Positions 12,117-23,677 of a stretch of 64,000 nucleotides of DNA are shown here, piece by piece. The position numbers were made by a program, and so were the translations under genes. Numbering within the stretch: the stretch's first letter is position 1; each line of letters begins with the position of its first letter. The notes under the pieces were generated by a model. It had not been told where the DNA came from and did not search any database. It saw nothing but the letters and a program-made list of their open reading frames with translations. Origin of the DNA: Litsea cubeba (lineage: Eukaryota > Streptophyta > Magnoliopsida > Laurales > Lauraceae); NCBI GenBank assembly GCA_012931725.1, contig CM022946.1:57252058-57316057 (forward strand), in the 5' to 3' direction.

Positions 12117-15100
12117 TTTTTTTGGTCATGGGGCCTATATATTGAGTTAATATAATCTTTTTACACACGCTATCCTACTATGAATAGTCACAAGTCCAGA
12201 TTTGATGCTCATTCAACTTTTCATCACGATGGATTGAAGTCATGATAAAATGATGCCTCTAAACCATTAAATCTTACGGTTATGGAAAAAAATTATGATG
12301 ATCTTATGAACTCAAGATTTTGTATATATATAGGTAGGCCTCATATGGATCTTTCCATCCAATAGACTTCCATAATCATCATGCATCCCAATGGGCAAAA
12401 CTTGGATGAGCGTTTTCTCCTAAAAAACGTGCAGGCGCAGTGTCGCACTACCCTTTATATAAAGAAGCATAGTATCGGAATTGATTAGATCAGCCTTTCA
12501 ATTTATAAAAACTTAGTTTCTTAATTTTTTCATGATATGAGAATTTTTTTTTAATTATTATTAGTAATATGACTTTAACCCACAACCTCAAAGTTACAAT
12601 AGTGAGTACCGTTTACTGGGCCATGGGGATCATGTCATGGCATCCTTGATGCTTTGGCAATTGCCATATTCTGTTTTTTTATAACCCAGGGTATCTCCCG
12701 CTTAGCCTAGGGGCCTTTGGCTTGAGTCTGAGGGACATTTGATTGTGGACGGTCAACAATTAATCCCAAGGGGCACATGCAAACCTTCTATCCACATGCA
12801 CTGGATAAAACTATGGGAGGTGGCCAATGAAGGTAGGTGTCGAACACAAAACCTCTATGCTTCCTGAGCTACCACTTGTTGGTTGCAATTACCATATTCT
12901 TTCTTCTCCTATTCGTCATCTCTTTCCTTTTCTTCCTTCTTATTTCTCCATTTTTCTTCAACACAGCTTTCTTAATACGAGGGGTTATTTGTCTCGCATA
13001 TGTAAATGACATTTCTAAATTTGTTATGTATGCAAATGATACACATGTGAAAATCATTTCAATGTTTACCAAAATCACCATTTTCACAAGTAAAATGTGA
13101 GTGAGTACATCCAACAATTCTAGATGTATTTGGATTTTTATAAATTTCTCAAAATCCATGAAGAATTAAGAGAAAAGTTTTTTACCTTTTAGGCCTTTTT
13201 TGTAATATAAAAGGATGAACAATTTGTATCATGAATTAGCAACCCACAAAAGTGCAGGAAATGATTTGGGTTCCTTCACAAATTCCTCAAAATCCATGAA
13301 GAATTAAGACAAGAAGTTTGACATTGTAGTAGTTTTTAAACATATAAAGAAGATTGAATGGTTCGGATAATAAATTAGGGGCCCAAAAGAATAAAGAAAA
13401 TAAAGGTTGATAGGCCCACGGGAGAAAAAAAATCACCGTTAATTGCACTGTACCATCTTGGCTTTCACATTTGGGGTTATGAAATGGTTTCACACCTATG
13501 GGGCTGTGAAATAAAATTGTGAAAAGGGCTTCATTTTTCACTTTGATTTATGCACCACGTTCGTAAATTACTACAATAAAACGCGACATATACGTAACCA
13601 TTATGCATGTGCTACCTTGACTTCACTGCCACAAATGAAAAAGTCTCCACAGCCCGGGAATTGTACCCCGGCTGTATAGCAGGGTTCGCCACAAATAGTC
13701 CATCTAATTCATGCAAGCGTTCGGGGTAAGGAAACCCTACTAGAGGAAATCCAAGATAATTTCACTTTCCACGGCATATGTTTGTCTGCCAAAATTTTAG
13801 AAGGCATTTGTTTTGTGTAATGCTGACGTACATTTTCTCTTCCGCAGCACCACTCCATACCATTTCATATAGGAAATCGTGTGGCCCACATGCCATAGGT
13901 TTCGCGTCAAATCAAGCAAGACCGATACTACAATTTCACTTAATGTACGACTAGATTTGTTCCCACAAATAAGGCTCCCAATGAGATTAGTGGATGTGGA
14001 TTTCTTGGTAAAAAAATATTTATTAAACACGAGGCGAAGAGATCTTTGAAGCTTTCCAATCGCTGGAACGCATATAAATATCCGGCCGTGTGTCGGAGTC
14101 TCTGCATCCAAATCCATAGTAAGTCTGGATCATCTATATCAAAGAAAAAATGCCTAAATAAACGGTTTCCGACCTTGATTTCTTGCCTCACCAAACGATA
14201 ATGAGGAAAGCGTCAGATTCTCTCCTTTCATTTCCACTAAAATAGGTCCTTAGGACTTCAATTAAAGGACATGTAATTTCTCCATATTTTCAAAAGCTCA
14301 AGCACTATCTACTAAGCAGAAAGGTACAATTTGGAGTATTTCCATGACAGAAGTGACATTTCAGAAAATTAATTTGAAGAGTTTTAGTGACAAAAGGGGA
14401 ATTTAAAAAAACTATGGAAATTTTAAAAAACTATGGTTTCGAAAGTTTACTTATCAAACAAATAATCTCAAATGCTTCATAGATGATTACTGACACTTCT
14501 ATCAGAAACTCTGAACATATAAAACTTCAATTAGAAATTTCTCCAAACAAGTAGGCTCTTAGTGTCTCCTTTTCAAGTTTCATATGTATTGTTTAATTGA
14601 TCCAACTTGTTGACCTACACAGGCTCCCATTGAATTCACATTAATTAGACAGCTCACAGTAATGTAGATATCATTGACTGATGCATTAAATTTGAAAGTT
14701 GAAGGGTAATTTGTGTAACACCCTTCTAACAGAAAAGATGCAGTTTGATGCACAGTATTTCAATGAAGAAAAATAGTAAAAAAATAAATATATTTTTATG
14801 GTGTGGGAAATATTATCATAGAAGAGAGAGAATGGGGTGCATTTTGATCGAATCAATTATATTCACACAAAGTGACAAACTACAAGTTTATAAGATAACG
14901 TTACACCGACTTGCGGTTTTTCCATGAAAACTATAGGGTAAGTTTGTGTCATGTGATAAAGAGGAAAATAGTTTATTTATTTTTTGTGCAGCCCTTCTTC
15001 TTCCTTTTTTTTTTTTTCATTTGGTCTACACATTTGTGCAAATAAATAAATAAATTTAATTTTTTTAGATTAAGAAAATCTCGATTTCCTATGGGAGTGA

Positions 15101-15470
15101 TGGAAAAGCATGATTCTTAATTCTACGAAAATGAAAGAAGTTTACAAAGTGCAGAATCCGCTCCATATCTAATCACCTTAATGTCATATTCTTTTGTCCA
15201 AACTTATTCAGTGTTTATCATGCATCTAAGCATGCCTTCGATCTGCTAAAGATATTCTAGCTGCTTTTAAACAACTTTTTATTCAAAAATATTTTCAAAA
15301 TATAAACAATAGTTAAAACTATGATTGAGTTTATTCCTTTTATATATTACTAAAATACTTAGCTTCCTAAAATTCAAGTCTAATATTATTTAAGTGGGAG
15401 TTGGGGATCTTGATCCCCCGTCATGTCTCTCATCGGCTTTCCCTATAATAGATGCGTAGAACTCCACTAT

Positions 15471-15769
15471 TAGGCCACATGATGATAATCTGGACCGTTC
15501 ATCTTGAATCTCAATTCTCATTCCTTCTAATGGCATATCCTCGAACTTCACTTCAATAAGAATCCTCCCACCATTAGATTTTTGCATATGGCTGATTTTA
15601 TAATTAGTAGAATCTCATGAATTACTAATCAAATAGCTTAATCCCAATGTCAGTCATGTTCACAAATCTAGCGGTGGGATGAACTCCAATTGTAGTGAAA
15701 TTTAAGGATCCTTCATGGGAGGAGAGTAGATTCAAAATGAACGGCCCAAAATATCATCATGTGGGCCTA
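15471..15769. mobile_element. foldback MITE-like element, ~110-bp inverted arms
   Basis: The left arm 15471-15582 and the reverse complement of the right arm 15662-15769 align along their length. Shared blocks include TAGGCC(C)ACATGATGATA, CCGTTCAT(C/T)TTGAATCT, TTTCACT/CTTCACT and CCCACC(A/G)(T/C)TAGATTT. The loop is ~80 bp of AT-rich DNA. Both ends finish in TA, which fits a Stowaway-like TA target, but that assignment is an inference. The right end is 4 bp from the start of the gypsy LTR at 15774. Confidence 0.7.
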
Positions 15770-16115
15770 CGTTTGTGAGGCCCCACCCCTGGTGGGCCCT
15801 CAATGTGAATTTGAATACTATATATTAGCCTAAGTATTTTTAATCTTACTAATTATGGGGCTTAGTGAGGGTAGTTATGTATTTTCCTAGGTTAGTCTAG
15901 TGGTGTAATTAGTAGAGCCAATAGGGTGTCTTTTGTTATTTTTTAGAGTTAGTGAGTTTGTTTAGAGGCCCCAACTAGAGATTTGTATTTACTATAGGGG
16001 GTTTGCACCAAAGAATCTTCTAGAAGCTCACCTAAAGACCTAATTACCCTCTACCCTAACCCTAATCCTATTCTAACCCCAAGGGCATTTTTGTCCCTAA
16101 CCCAAAAACCCAACC

Positions 16116-16124
16116 TATATAAAA
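16116..16124 (+). promoter_or_regulatory. LTR TATA box
   Basis: CCTATATAAAACTAAACC, about 340 bp into the LTR, followed by a pyrimidine-rich stretch. A plausible U3 promoter; no experimental support. Confidence 0.5.
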
Positions 16125-16242
16125 CTAAACCCTCCCTGCCCAAGCAACTACTGTTCATCTCTTTTCTCTCTCAATTCCAATCTCTTTTCTCTCTTCTTCT
16201 TCCCCATTTCCCTCCAACGAGCCCTCATCTCCCCTCCAATTC

Positions 16243-16245
<3 letters not shown>

Positions 16246-16298
<53 letters not shown>
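16246..16298. repeat. (CT)n microsatellite, ~52 bp
   Basis: Perfect CT dinucleotide run inside the LTR, shortly after the TATA box. It produces spurious Leu-Ser and Arg-Glu open frames on the two strands. Confidence 0.95.
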
Positions 16299-16300
<2 letters not shown>

Positions 16301-16879
16301 CCCAGAATCCCCAACAGAAGGCCAACCCGAGACCGACCTGCACAGTAAGAGCCTACTGCCGAGACCCCTTTCTTTTGGTTCCCTGTGGTTTTCTCTCTTT
16401 TCCTTCTACCTTCAATTGATCAAGGCAAGTGCACTGTGCCGGTAGTCTAGATTGCATGTTTTCCTTCTTTGATTTGCAGTTAGAATTCCAATTTGCAATA
16501 TATATGTATAGATCGATCTCTGAGCTTGTCTGTTTGGTTTCCTTTGGCCATTGATGGATGGGGTTACCTCATTTGGATGATCAATGGCCGGTTGATGATT
16601 GATGAATGATATGGGAATGTTTTGTTCTTCAATTTTGCTTCTGTAATGGTCAGTGGAGAAACCCAGGAGAATTGGGTCGCGGTAATGGGTTTCCGGAGAT
16701 GGAATGGCGAAAACCCATCTTGCTGTGTTGAGATCTGGACCGAGGTGGGACCACCCTTGGTAAATCAGGACCAAACATCTGTTTGAGGGGCCCTGGGCGA
16801 CCATGGGGACGCGACCTGATCTGGATTTTGATCAGAGGTGGGCCACCATCCCTGTGCATAAAGAAGAGAAGTTGTGTTC

Positions 16880-17420
16880 TGTCGCAGAACTGGGTTCCGT
16901 AACAGAACACAACACTGATGGGAGAGATGGACAGAGTCCAGCGATGGCCGAGCTCAGCACTGGCAGAGCCCAGCGGTTGCCAAGCTCAGCATTCGCATAG
17001 CGCAGCAATTGCCGAGCTCAGCACTGGCCGAACTCAGCGATGGCTGGACTCAACACTAGCCGAACTCAGAGTTCTGCCGAGCATAATGGTCAGGTTGAGA
17101 TACGCGTTTTAGTCGAGCTAAGTGTCTAGGCCGAGCTCAGTGTCTAAGCCGAGTTCAGTGTTACGGCCGAACTCAGTTTTATGGCCGAGCTCAGTGTTTT
17201 ACTGAGCTCAGTGCCAGACCGGGTTCCGTGCCAGACCGGACTTCGGGCTTAGCCGAACTCAGCGCTTAACCGAGCTAAGAGCTTGACCGACCTCAATGCC
17301 TTGCCGAGCTCAATGCATTTTTCCGAACTCAGCTGGGTGACCGAACTGAGCTAGGCCCCTTTGCCGAGCTGAGCTGGGTGACCAAGCTGAGTATTCACTT
17401 GAGCTCTAGTGCTTAGCCGA
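16880..17420. repeat. degenerate ~20-bp repeats of GCCGAGCTCAG(C/T)G
   Basis: Around 25 diverged copies of a GCCGAGCTCAG or GCCGAACTCAG core, separated by 6-12 variable bases, fill this part of the LTR. The core contains the palindrome GAGCTC. No open frame runs through it. Confidence 0.75.
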
Positions 17421-19398
17421 ACTCCGAGATGGATTCCGAAAAGGCCGGATTCCAACAAAGGAGACTAGAACCTGGGACATTCCCTTCGGCCAGAATTCTT
17501 AGTGTGCACGGCCAACTACCCAGGCCATGGGGTTAGCCGAACTCACAGGAAGTCCTGGACAAATAGGCTTTGCCTGCAGGGTGTTTCACCTTCTCTGATC
17601 ACAGTGTGTCGAGCTGACCGCCCAGGCCAGGAGGTCGGCTGAGCACACTGTGTACAGTGATACTTTCCAGATTCTAATTTTTGTTGTTGCAATCATATGT
17701 AGGGCCCATTGACCATTCAAATAGACTTCCATCACTGTGCCAACCACGAGTCAATGGTGTGGCTCAACCTTGACTCGTGGGGTCCACTAATTAGGGTCCA
17801 GGTTATGTAATCTAAGATGATTCGACCTTTATACATTACCAAATGATGCACATAACTTCTGAGCACCAAACACAGTATTCCTTAGCATCTGTGGTTTCAC
17901 TTAAAGATCAAATTACCTGAGATAGACCTGAATCTGATGTGGATCATTTACTTAGGATGGACCGTTGATATCCCCCATTGATCCTTATACTTGGAGATTC
18001 ATCTCCCTCATATTATTACTATCACTCTATTGTCCTTATTATTGCTGATACCTGTTAATTAAATGGAAAATGGAGGACCCGAACCTAGGACTACTTAGAG
18101 GTGACCCGATAATCTGATTGGGTGAACATTGACCCGTGTCTGTGACTAGGCGGGCCCTTTTATGGCCTAAGTTTGGATGTGAATTACCCTAGACTGGAGA
18201 GGTTAGATTGTATGGGCTTGCGACCTATTATGGATGTAAATGGATCATACATGGACTTGTATCTCGTATGGACTGTTGTAGACCAGGCCATGTATTTGGT
18301 GGGCCTTGGTATGGGTCCAATGATTGGATTTGGACTTGGACTATGATCCATAGGTTGTATTGGGTACTTGGACCTCTTAGGGACTTTGTTAGGACCTTGT
18401 TCACGCAAGGCAAGGCCTAGACAGACACAGACCTTTATTGTTCCCAAGTCAGCAAAGACATTCACTCAGTTGTTCTAAGCTCAGCCAGTTGGACTGATCA
18501 TCACTGGTAGGAGCTATTGAGATTGTTGTGTGGCTATCATGATGAGCATTGTTGGAGATGGACGGTGCGATACCGAGTCCGGTCTCAGTGTGTGTTGATG
18601 GATGATGCTATTTGCGGGGCTAGATAATCCCCAGCACTGTGAGATTTTCCCCGCCGCGACTGTGTTCAGTATGGGAGGGCCGCGGCATAATATCCCGCGG
18701 TATCCAGCTTGTGTGAGTGTGCCATTTTGTGTAGGTTTATTGTATTATGTTTATCTTGATTCTATTTGTTTATCTTGCTCAACTGCCTAGGATCTGTACC
18801 ATTGCTATTCTCTTAACTTTATTACTGTCTCTACTCATTTGATGCATACATTCTATATTACTAGCATACTGTGACTTGCCAGATCTTTAGATCTGATCCA
18901 CTCTTGGTGCTTCGGTCTTGACCCCGAGTTCGAGGGCGATGCGTTCGCACTCGTTGAGGTGCCCGTAGCAGGTGACTACGGATGGGGACCGGCCGACCAC
19001 GAGGTCGAGCCGGAGGGTGGAGAGCCGGCACCAGTTGCAGGGGTTTGAGTGTCCTTTTCGTTTGGTTTTTGAGAGACATTTGTTGTGAGTTGGGTAGTAA
19101 TGAAAATATGTAATTAAACTTTGGTTTTGTCACTTCACACTTTAGGCTGGACTTCAGCCCATTCACATTTGATATATATATGATGATACCTTATGCTTCC
19201 GCTATATCTGTATTGCTTCCGCTTATATTACGCTTCCGCAATGTTAACTGTTGTTATAATATTGTTCAAAAAGTTTTAAATTGGACCTCACTGCGGACCT
19301 ACGATCTTGGAAGTTCTCGGATTTTTTCGGGAAGTAGCGCGCCAATTTCGGTACTTTGACGGTTTTCTCGGTATCCGGAATTGGGGCGTTACATTTTA

Positions 19399-19410
19399 TG
19401 GTATCAGAGC
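19399..19410 (+). other. primer binding site (tRNA-iMet type)
   Basis: TGGTATCAGAGC begins 5 bp after the LTR end GTTACA. This is the standard PBS word of many plant LTR retrotransposons and fixes the LTR's right edge. Confidence 0.85.
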
Positions 19411-19561
19411 GGGCAAGTCTCTAGGAAATAAAATACACTAGAAACTTTAGGACGTAGTGAGGATTTCAGTGTGGGGGTACATGTAAGGTCGATGGATCGG
19501 GTAGAATCAGTGTAGTCCTAAGTGTTAGACTCGAACTAACCCAATTTATTTCTCTTGACAG

Positions 19562-20477
19562 ATGTCTGGAGAAGATCCTTCACCACATATGATACCAGCA
19601 GTCGGTGTACAGCCCGACTTTGAGCAGCGTTTCCAGAGATTCTTACAGGCCTTCCTCGTCTCTCAGGAGGCCCAGGCTTCGGCGCAGCAGCAGCAGGCCG
19701 AGGATTTCGCACAATTTCAGATGCAAGTCTTGGACATCATCGACAAGGTGGCCCAGCCAGGTACAGCAGCGGCATCTGTTCGGGAGGTAGACCCGAACGT
19801 CATATTTGAGAGGTTCCTCAAGAGGGGACCACCGGAGTTCACTGGCGCCGATGATCCGCTGGTGGCCGACGACTGGATCGTGCGGATGGAGAAGATCTTC
19901 AGGGTCTTCGAGTGCACCGGTCAGCAGAGGGTGCAGTTAGCTGCTTACATGTTTCGGGGAGTCGCGGAGGACTGGTGGAGGACGATTCAGCATCATTTCG
20001 AGATGATAGGAGACGAGATCGCTTGGACTGCATTCAGAGCGGACTTCCTCCGGAAGTTCATACCATCTCACGTCAGAGACCTGCAAGCTGCGGGAATCTC
20101 AGGCACTGGTGCAAGGCAGCTTGACTGTCTACCAGTATGAGGTTCGCTTCACCCAGCTTTCTCATTTTGCAGAGGCTCTGATCACTCCTGAGTCAGAGAG
20201 GATCTGGCGGTTCGTCGAGGGACTGAGAGACGACATCCAGCTTAACATGTCTTGCATTGAGATTCACACTTATGAGGAGGCTTTGAGGAGGGCTTACTGG
20301 GCAGAGGAGCGTCTACAGCGGATTGAGACCAGCCAGCAGCAGAGACGGGTCCGGGTTGCTCTTGTCAGACCGTAGCCTGTGCCCCTACAGCAGCAGCCAT
20401 TCCAGAGACAGAGGCCAGCTGGGCAGTATCATCAGCGGCAGCATCAGCAGCATCAGCAGCAGCAGCGTGGGATCTCT
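19562..20477 (+). pseudogene. gypsy gag polyprotein, frameshifted and 3'-truncated
   Basis: ATG at 19562. The frame reads MSGEDPSPHM, then the gag core (PPEFTGADDPLVADDWIVRM, EDWWRTIQHHF). Near 20090 the frame shifts, and the match resumes at 20109-20375 (YQYEVRFTQLSHFAEAL, RIWRFVEGLRDDIQLNM). A TAG stop at 20373-20375 lies where a Gln codon (CAG) is likely, and a Gln-rich tail follows. The CCHC zinc knuckle that should come next is missing because the element ends. It encodes a capsid-like protein in intact relatives; here it is non-functional. Confidence 0.8.
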
Positions 20478-20588
20478 GACACAGACTTCTCTCTCTCCTT
20501 TTGCACTCTTTTCTTGCCAGTTGCCACCACCACCTATTTCCGGCTACTAATTGCCTTCCTTTCCATCTCCCTCCCTCTCTCCTCTTCG

Positions 20589-20903
20589 ATGCTTCCATTC
20601 CAGACCATGCACGAGGCCGAGCTAGCCCTCGGGCGGACGTGGCTCTGGTTCCGCTACTCTTGGCAAATGCCAGACTTCCTTCTCTACTCCCACAACACCT
20701 TTTTCCTCTTCCTCTTCTTCTGCCTCGTCCCTCTCCCTCTCGCTCTCATAGAACTCATAAACCCTAAACCCCTCCAAAAGTACAAACTCCAGCCGAAGGT
20801 TCATCTCTCACCACAAACCTTCTTCAGATGCTACAAAGACATCATCAAAGTCTTCATCCTTGCCGTTGGACCTCTCCAAGTCTTTTCTTACCCTGCTATC
20901 AAG
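20589..20903 (+). CDS. SMO1: sterol 4-alpha-methyl oxidase (methylsterol monooxygenase 1), exon 1
   Basis: ATG at 20589, 105 codons, donor AAG|GTAAGA at 20903/20904. The start MLPFQTMHEAELALGRT matches the SMO1 N-terminus. Next come LLYSHNTFFLFLFFCLVPLP (first membrane segment), KYKLQPKVHL and FILAVGPLQVFSYPAIK (second). Compared with the Arabidopsis protein as I recall it, five or six residues are missing after ALGRT, in frame. The enzyme is an ER membrane non-haem di-iron oxygenase that starts removal of C4 methyls from sterol precursors. A good 3' splice site ends at 20520 (TTTTCTTGCCAG), so a 5'-UTR intron is possible. The exon itself looks functional. Confidence 0.85.
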
Positions 20904-20914
20904 GTAAGACTTTA

Positions 20915-23641
20915 TGTCCGCCCCCAAAATGTAAACCGGGGTTATGCGTGAGATTAGGGCTAATTAAATTTTTTTTCAACAATAATCAAATACAACTTAG
21001 CCCCAATTGTGTCCCAACTTGATCGAAGACCGTGTGAGGTATAAACATTTCCTCAAATATCAATAGCAAATAGCGGAAGTTTTATCATTGCAAGTGGTAT
21101 CTTAAAGAAGTATAGTTTAGAGCTAATACTGAATAACATAATTAAGGTTCAAGTTTAAGACTGTTAACAAAAGTATTATTTACAACATTAGGCCACATCA
21201 AAACCTAGGCCTAATCAAAATGATAAAGAGATCAAAAGATGGAACTAAATAGATATATCATGAAGGCACTCATGTCCGGGGTCGATACGGATACACAATG
21301 CCATCCGTACTATACTCTAAGGAGTCATCAGGCTGATCTGCCTGAACTTCCTCAGTCATTTCTTCCTCGTAATAGATAGGCTCGGTACCTATGCACCAAG
21401 AGTAGCATCATCAGACACAAAAGTCGGCAAGTAATATATATAAAACATTAACAAATATGTAGAACGAATCAGAGTAGACAATATGATAGACAAGATCAGT
21501 AGAATTGCATAGCATTCAAAAGTAAGTAATGCATAGCATTCGAATTATAAACAGACTAATAAAACATCTAACAAATAGGCAAATCACATAAGTTAATGCA
21601 CCACGGATAGTTTCACATGACCCTCCATACTCAACATGAGAGTTGTGGTAGAGTGGCACGTGATGAAAACCCGACAAGCAATCAGATTGATACCCTTTAA
21701 AACAAAGTAAAACATAAACATCAAACTCCTTCAGAACGGGTATCTGATGGTGTACATCCATCTAAATATAAAAAGTCGTACTGCACAGACGTTCTAGCCA
21801 AAGTCCTCACACAAATGGTGCCCCAAGTGTGTTGGGCGTTTACAGCTGAGTGGTGCCTGACACAAGAGTCCTAAACATATCATAGTGAGGGACTAGACTT
21901 TCTTGTATGAACAAGATTTAATATTCATCGGAGAAACTACTTATCCATTGTCAAATCCAAATCATCATACTTCTTCAAAACATTACCATAAGTAGTTCTC
22001 GACAGACTTTACAATCAAAGTCGTCTAGTCTCAACACTTTCATCAAACTTCATAATGAACTGAAAAACAAAAGGGATCCTAAGTTCATCATTTAATCCCA
22101 AACAAATAAAACAAACGAAGCTAAGGAACATGAACATTTCATGCGGAAGGTACCAAATGGTACAATTCGAAATCATAAACGATAAACAATCCAATCCTAA
22201 TTATATAGTTAATCCTGAAGCATCGTACATACTCAGTCAATGAAAGGGTTAAGGTTCAGGATACCCAGACGAACATTCTTCGTGCATAGATTTAAAGGAA
22301 GGTATCTCGTTGTCCCGTATCGTTCAACACTGAATTAGAATGGATCCCGATGCAACCGGAATAACCATGAGGAACTTCGGCTCAAAATATCCTCATATAT
22401 AGTCAAATTAGTCCAAAATGGGTAGCCAAGGTTCCAATTCAGTGATAATAAAAATGGGTGAAAAAGTCCCTTCAAAAAGGAAATTTTCAGTTAAGCAGGT
22501 CGACCCCCAGTTGTAAGTGAAATGTGCATGAACAGTAAACTGGTCAGGTTCCAGAGAACCTGACCATATGTGTTCGGTCGACCGAAACCCTTGGTCGGTT
22601 GATTGAGTACACTGCGGTTACAGAACACAGGTTTTGTAACTGCAGTGAATATGGGTCAATTCCATGCCATTCTTCTTGAACCTGATATACAACCACATTA
22701 TGCATATAACAAGTCCATTCTAATTCCAATCATCCATCTAATCAAATCATCAACATCCTAATCCAATTCATTAAGCAAATAAACCCATTTATCATGTTTT
22801 AAAAATTCAAAATCAATAAATGAGCAAAAGACATCTAAACCATCAAATTTGTGTACAATTCAAGAGAAGACACACATATCCAACATAATATGTATGTTAA
22901 CTTGCCTTAGATGAGGAGCTAAGAGAAAATCAAGGAAGAAATCAAGTGGAAATCCTCTTTGAGCTCAAACTCGTGTAAAAAGCTCTCAATCCCAAAATCA
23001 ACTACAAAATGGATGCAAATGGATTGGGTGAGCTTCTCTATACCATTTCTAATTCAAAGGAAGAAGGTTCATTATGCCTACAAGTCTTGAGAGCCTACCT
23101 GAGAGTTGTGAGTGGATGAAAAGCTTAGAAAAGGGGATATTAGATAACTTGGAAGCTTGGGGAAGATGTTGGGAACCTTCGTCGGTGACAACAGAGCTCC
23201 GGGGAGGTGTCGGCAGTGTGGAGGCTGAGATGGTGGCTGGGTGCTGGAGTTGGAACAGTGAATGAAGAAGGGGAAATAAGAGATGGGTGATGTGTTTTAT
23301 ATTAGGTTAAGATAAATGAATAATATGGGTTTGGTCCTTAATGATTCTTTGGGCCTCTTTTATGCGTCGAATCGAAACATGATAGAAGGCTAATGTTCGT
23401 GAAATGATGAGACCTACCCGATGCACCCAACTTGCCAAAAACTCATAATCTTATAAAAACCCCTGAAAACTTCCTAAATTGCAAACTACCCCCTACTGTA
23501 CCGAAACGATCTCGGACTCGCGCGAGACTTCGCACGCGTGATCCGTACGATAAACCCGACTCACTAAGACTGTAAGCAAACTTACTAACTAATCAAGCAA
23601 TTAATTATAATTAACGATGGGTTAAGGGACGTGATGTTACA
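20915..23641 (-). repeat. 3' LTR of the chromovirus (2727 bp)
   Basis: On the + strand it starts TGTCCGCCCCCAAAATG and ends GATGTTACA. It aligns along its length with 27120-33825 once the hAT insert is removed (2727 against about 2744 bp), with scattered substitutions and small indels. Confidence 0.9.
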
Positions 23642-23656
23642 TCCTCTCCCCCTTTG
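23642..23656 (-). other. polypurine tract
   Basis: The minus strand reads AAAGGGGGAGAGGA directly before the 3' LTR terminus TGTAACATC, the expected site for plus-strand priming. Confidence 0.8.
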
Positions 23657-23677
23657 GCTATTTGGTCCTCCAAGTTA

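Larger units (their letters stand above)
10941..15470. other. intergenic region after PBF1, no supported gene
   Basis: The start is probably PBF1 3' UTR. I see no open frame with a recognisable protein on either strand. Small features: a (TA)n run at 11933-11950, a pyrimidine tract at 12085-12116, and a 29-bp imperfect direct repeat (TCAAAATCCATGAAGAATTA) at about 13143-13172 and 13281-13310. Short open frames here have no family match and are treated as chance. Confidence 0.6.
15774..19393 (+). repeat. 5' LTR of the gypsy fragment (3.6 kb)
   Basis: It starts TGTGAGGCCCC and ends GGGGCGTTACA. The two ends are inverted matches at 9 of 11 bases, as expected for these LTRs. The right end is firm because the PBS follows 5 bp later. 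The left end rests on the inverted match alone. Inside are a TATA box (16116-16124), a (CT)n run and a degenerate GCCGAGCTCAG repeat field. Confidence 0.65.
15774..20477 (+). mobile_element. Ty3/gypsy retrotransposon fragment: 5' LTR, PBS and partial gag
   Basis: The element runs LTR, PBS, gag on the + strand and then stops abruptly within the Gln-rich end of gag near 20477. Protease, RT, integrase and a 3' LTR are absent. The next bases are the 5' leader of SMO1. A very long LTR (3.6 kb), a TGGTATCAGAGC PBS and the gag type fit the Tekay/Del-like chromovirus group, but without pol this is an inference. The 3' truncation point, not the 5' one, abuts the host gene. Confidence 0.75.

Noticed and set aside
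16091..16348. Open frames with Leu-Ser or Arg-Glu runs
   Set aside because: Produced by the (CT)n microsatellite.
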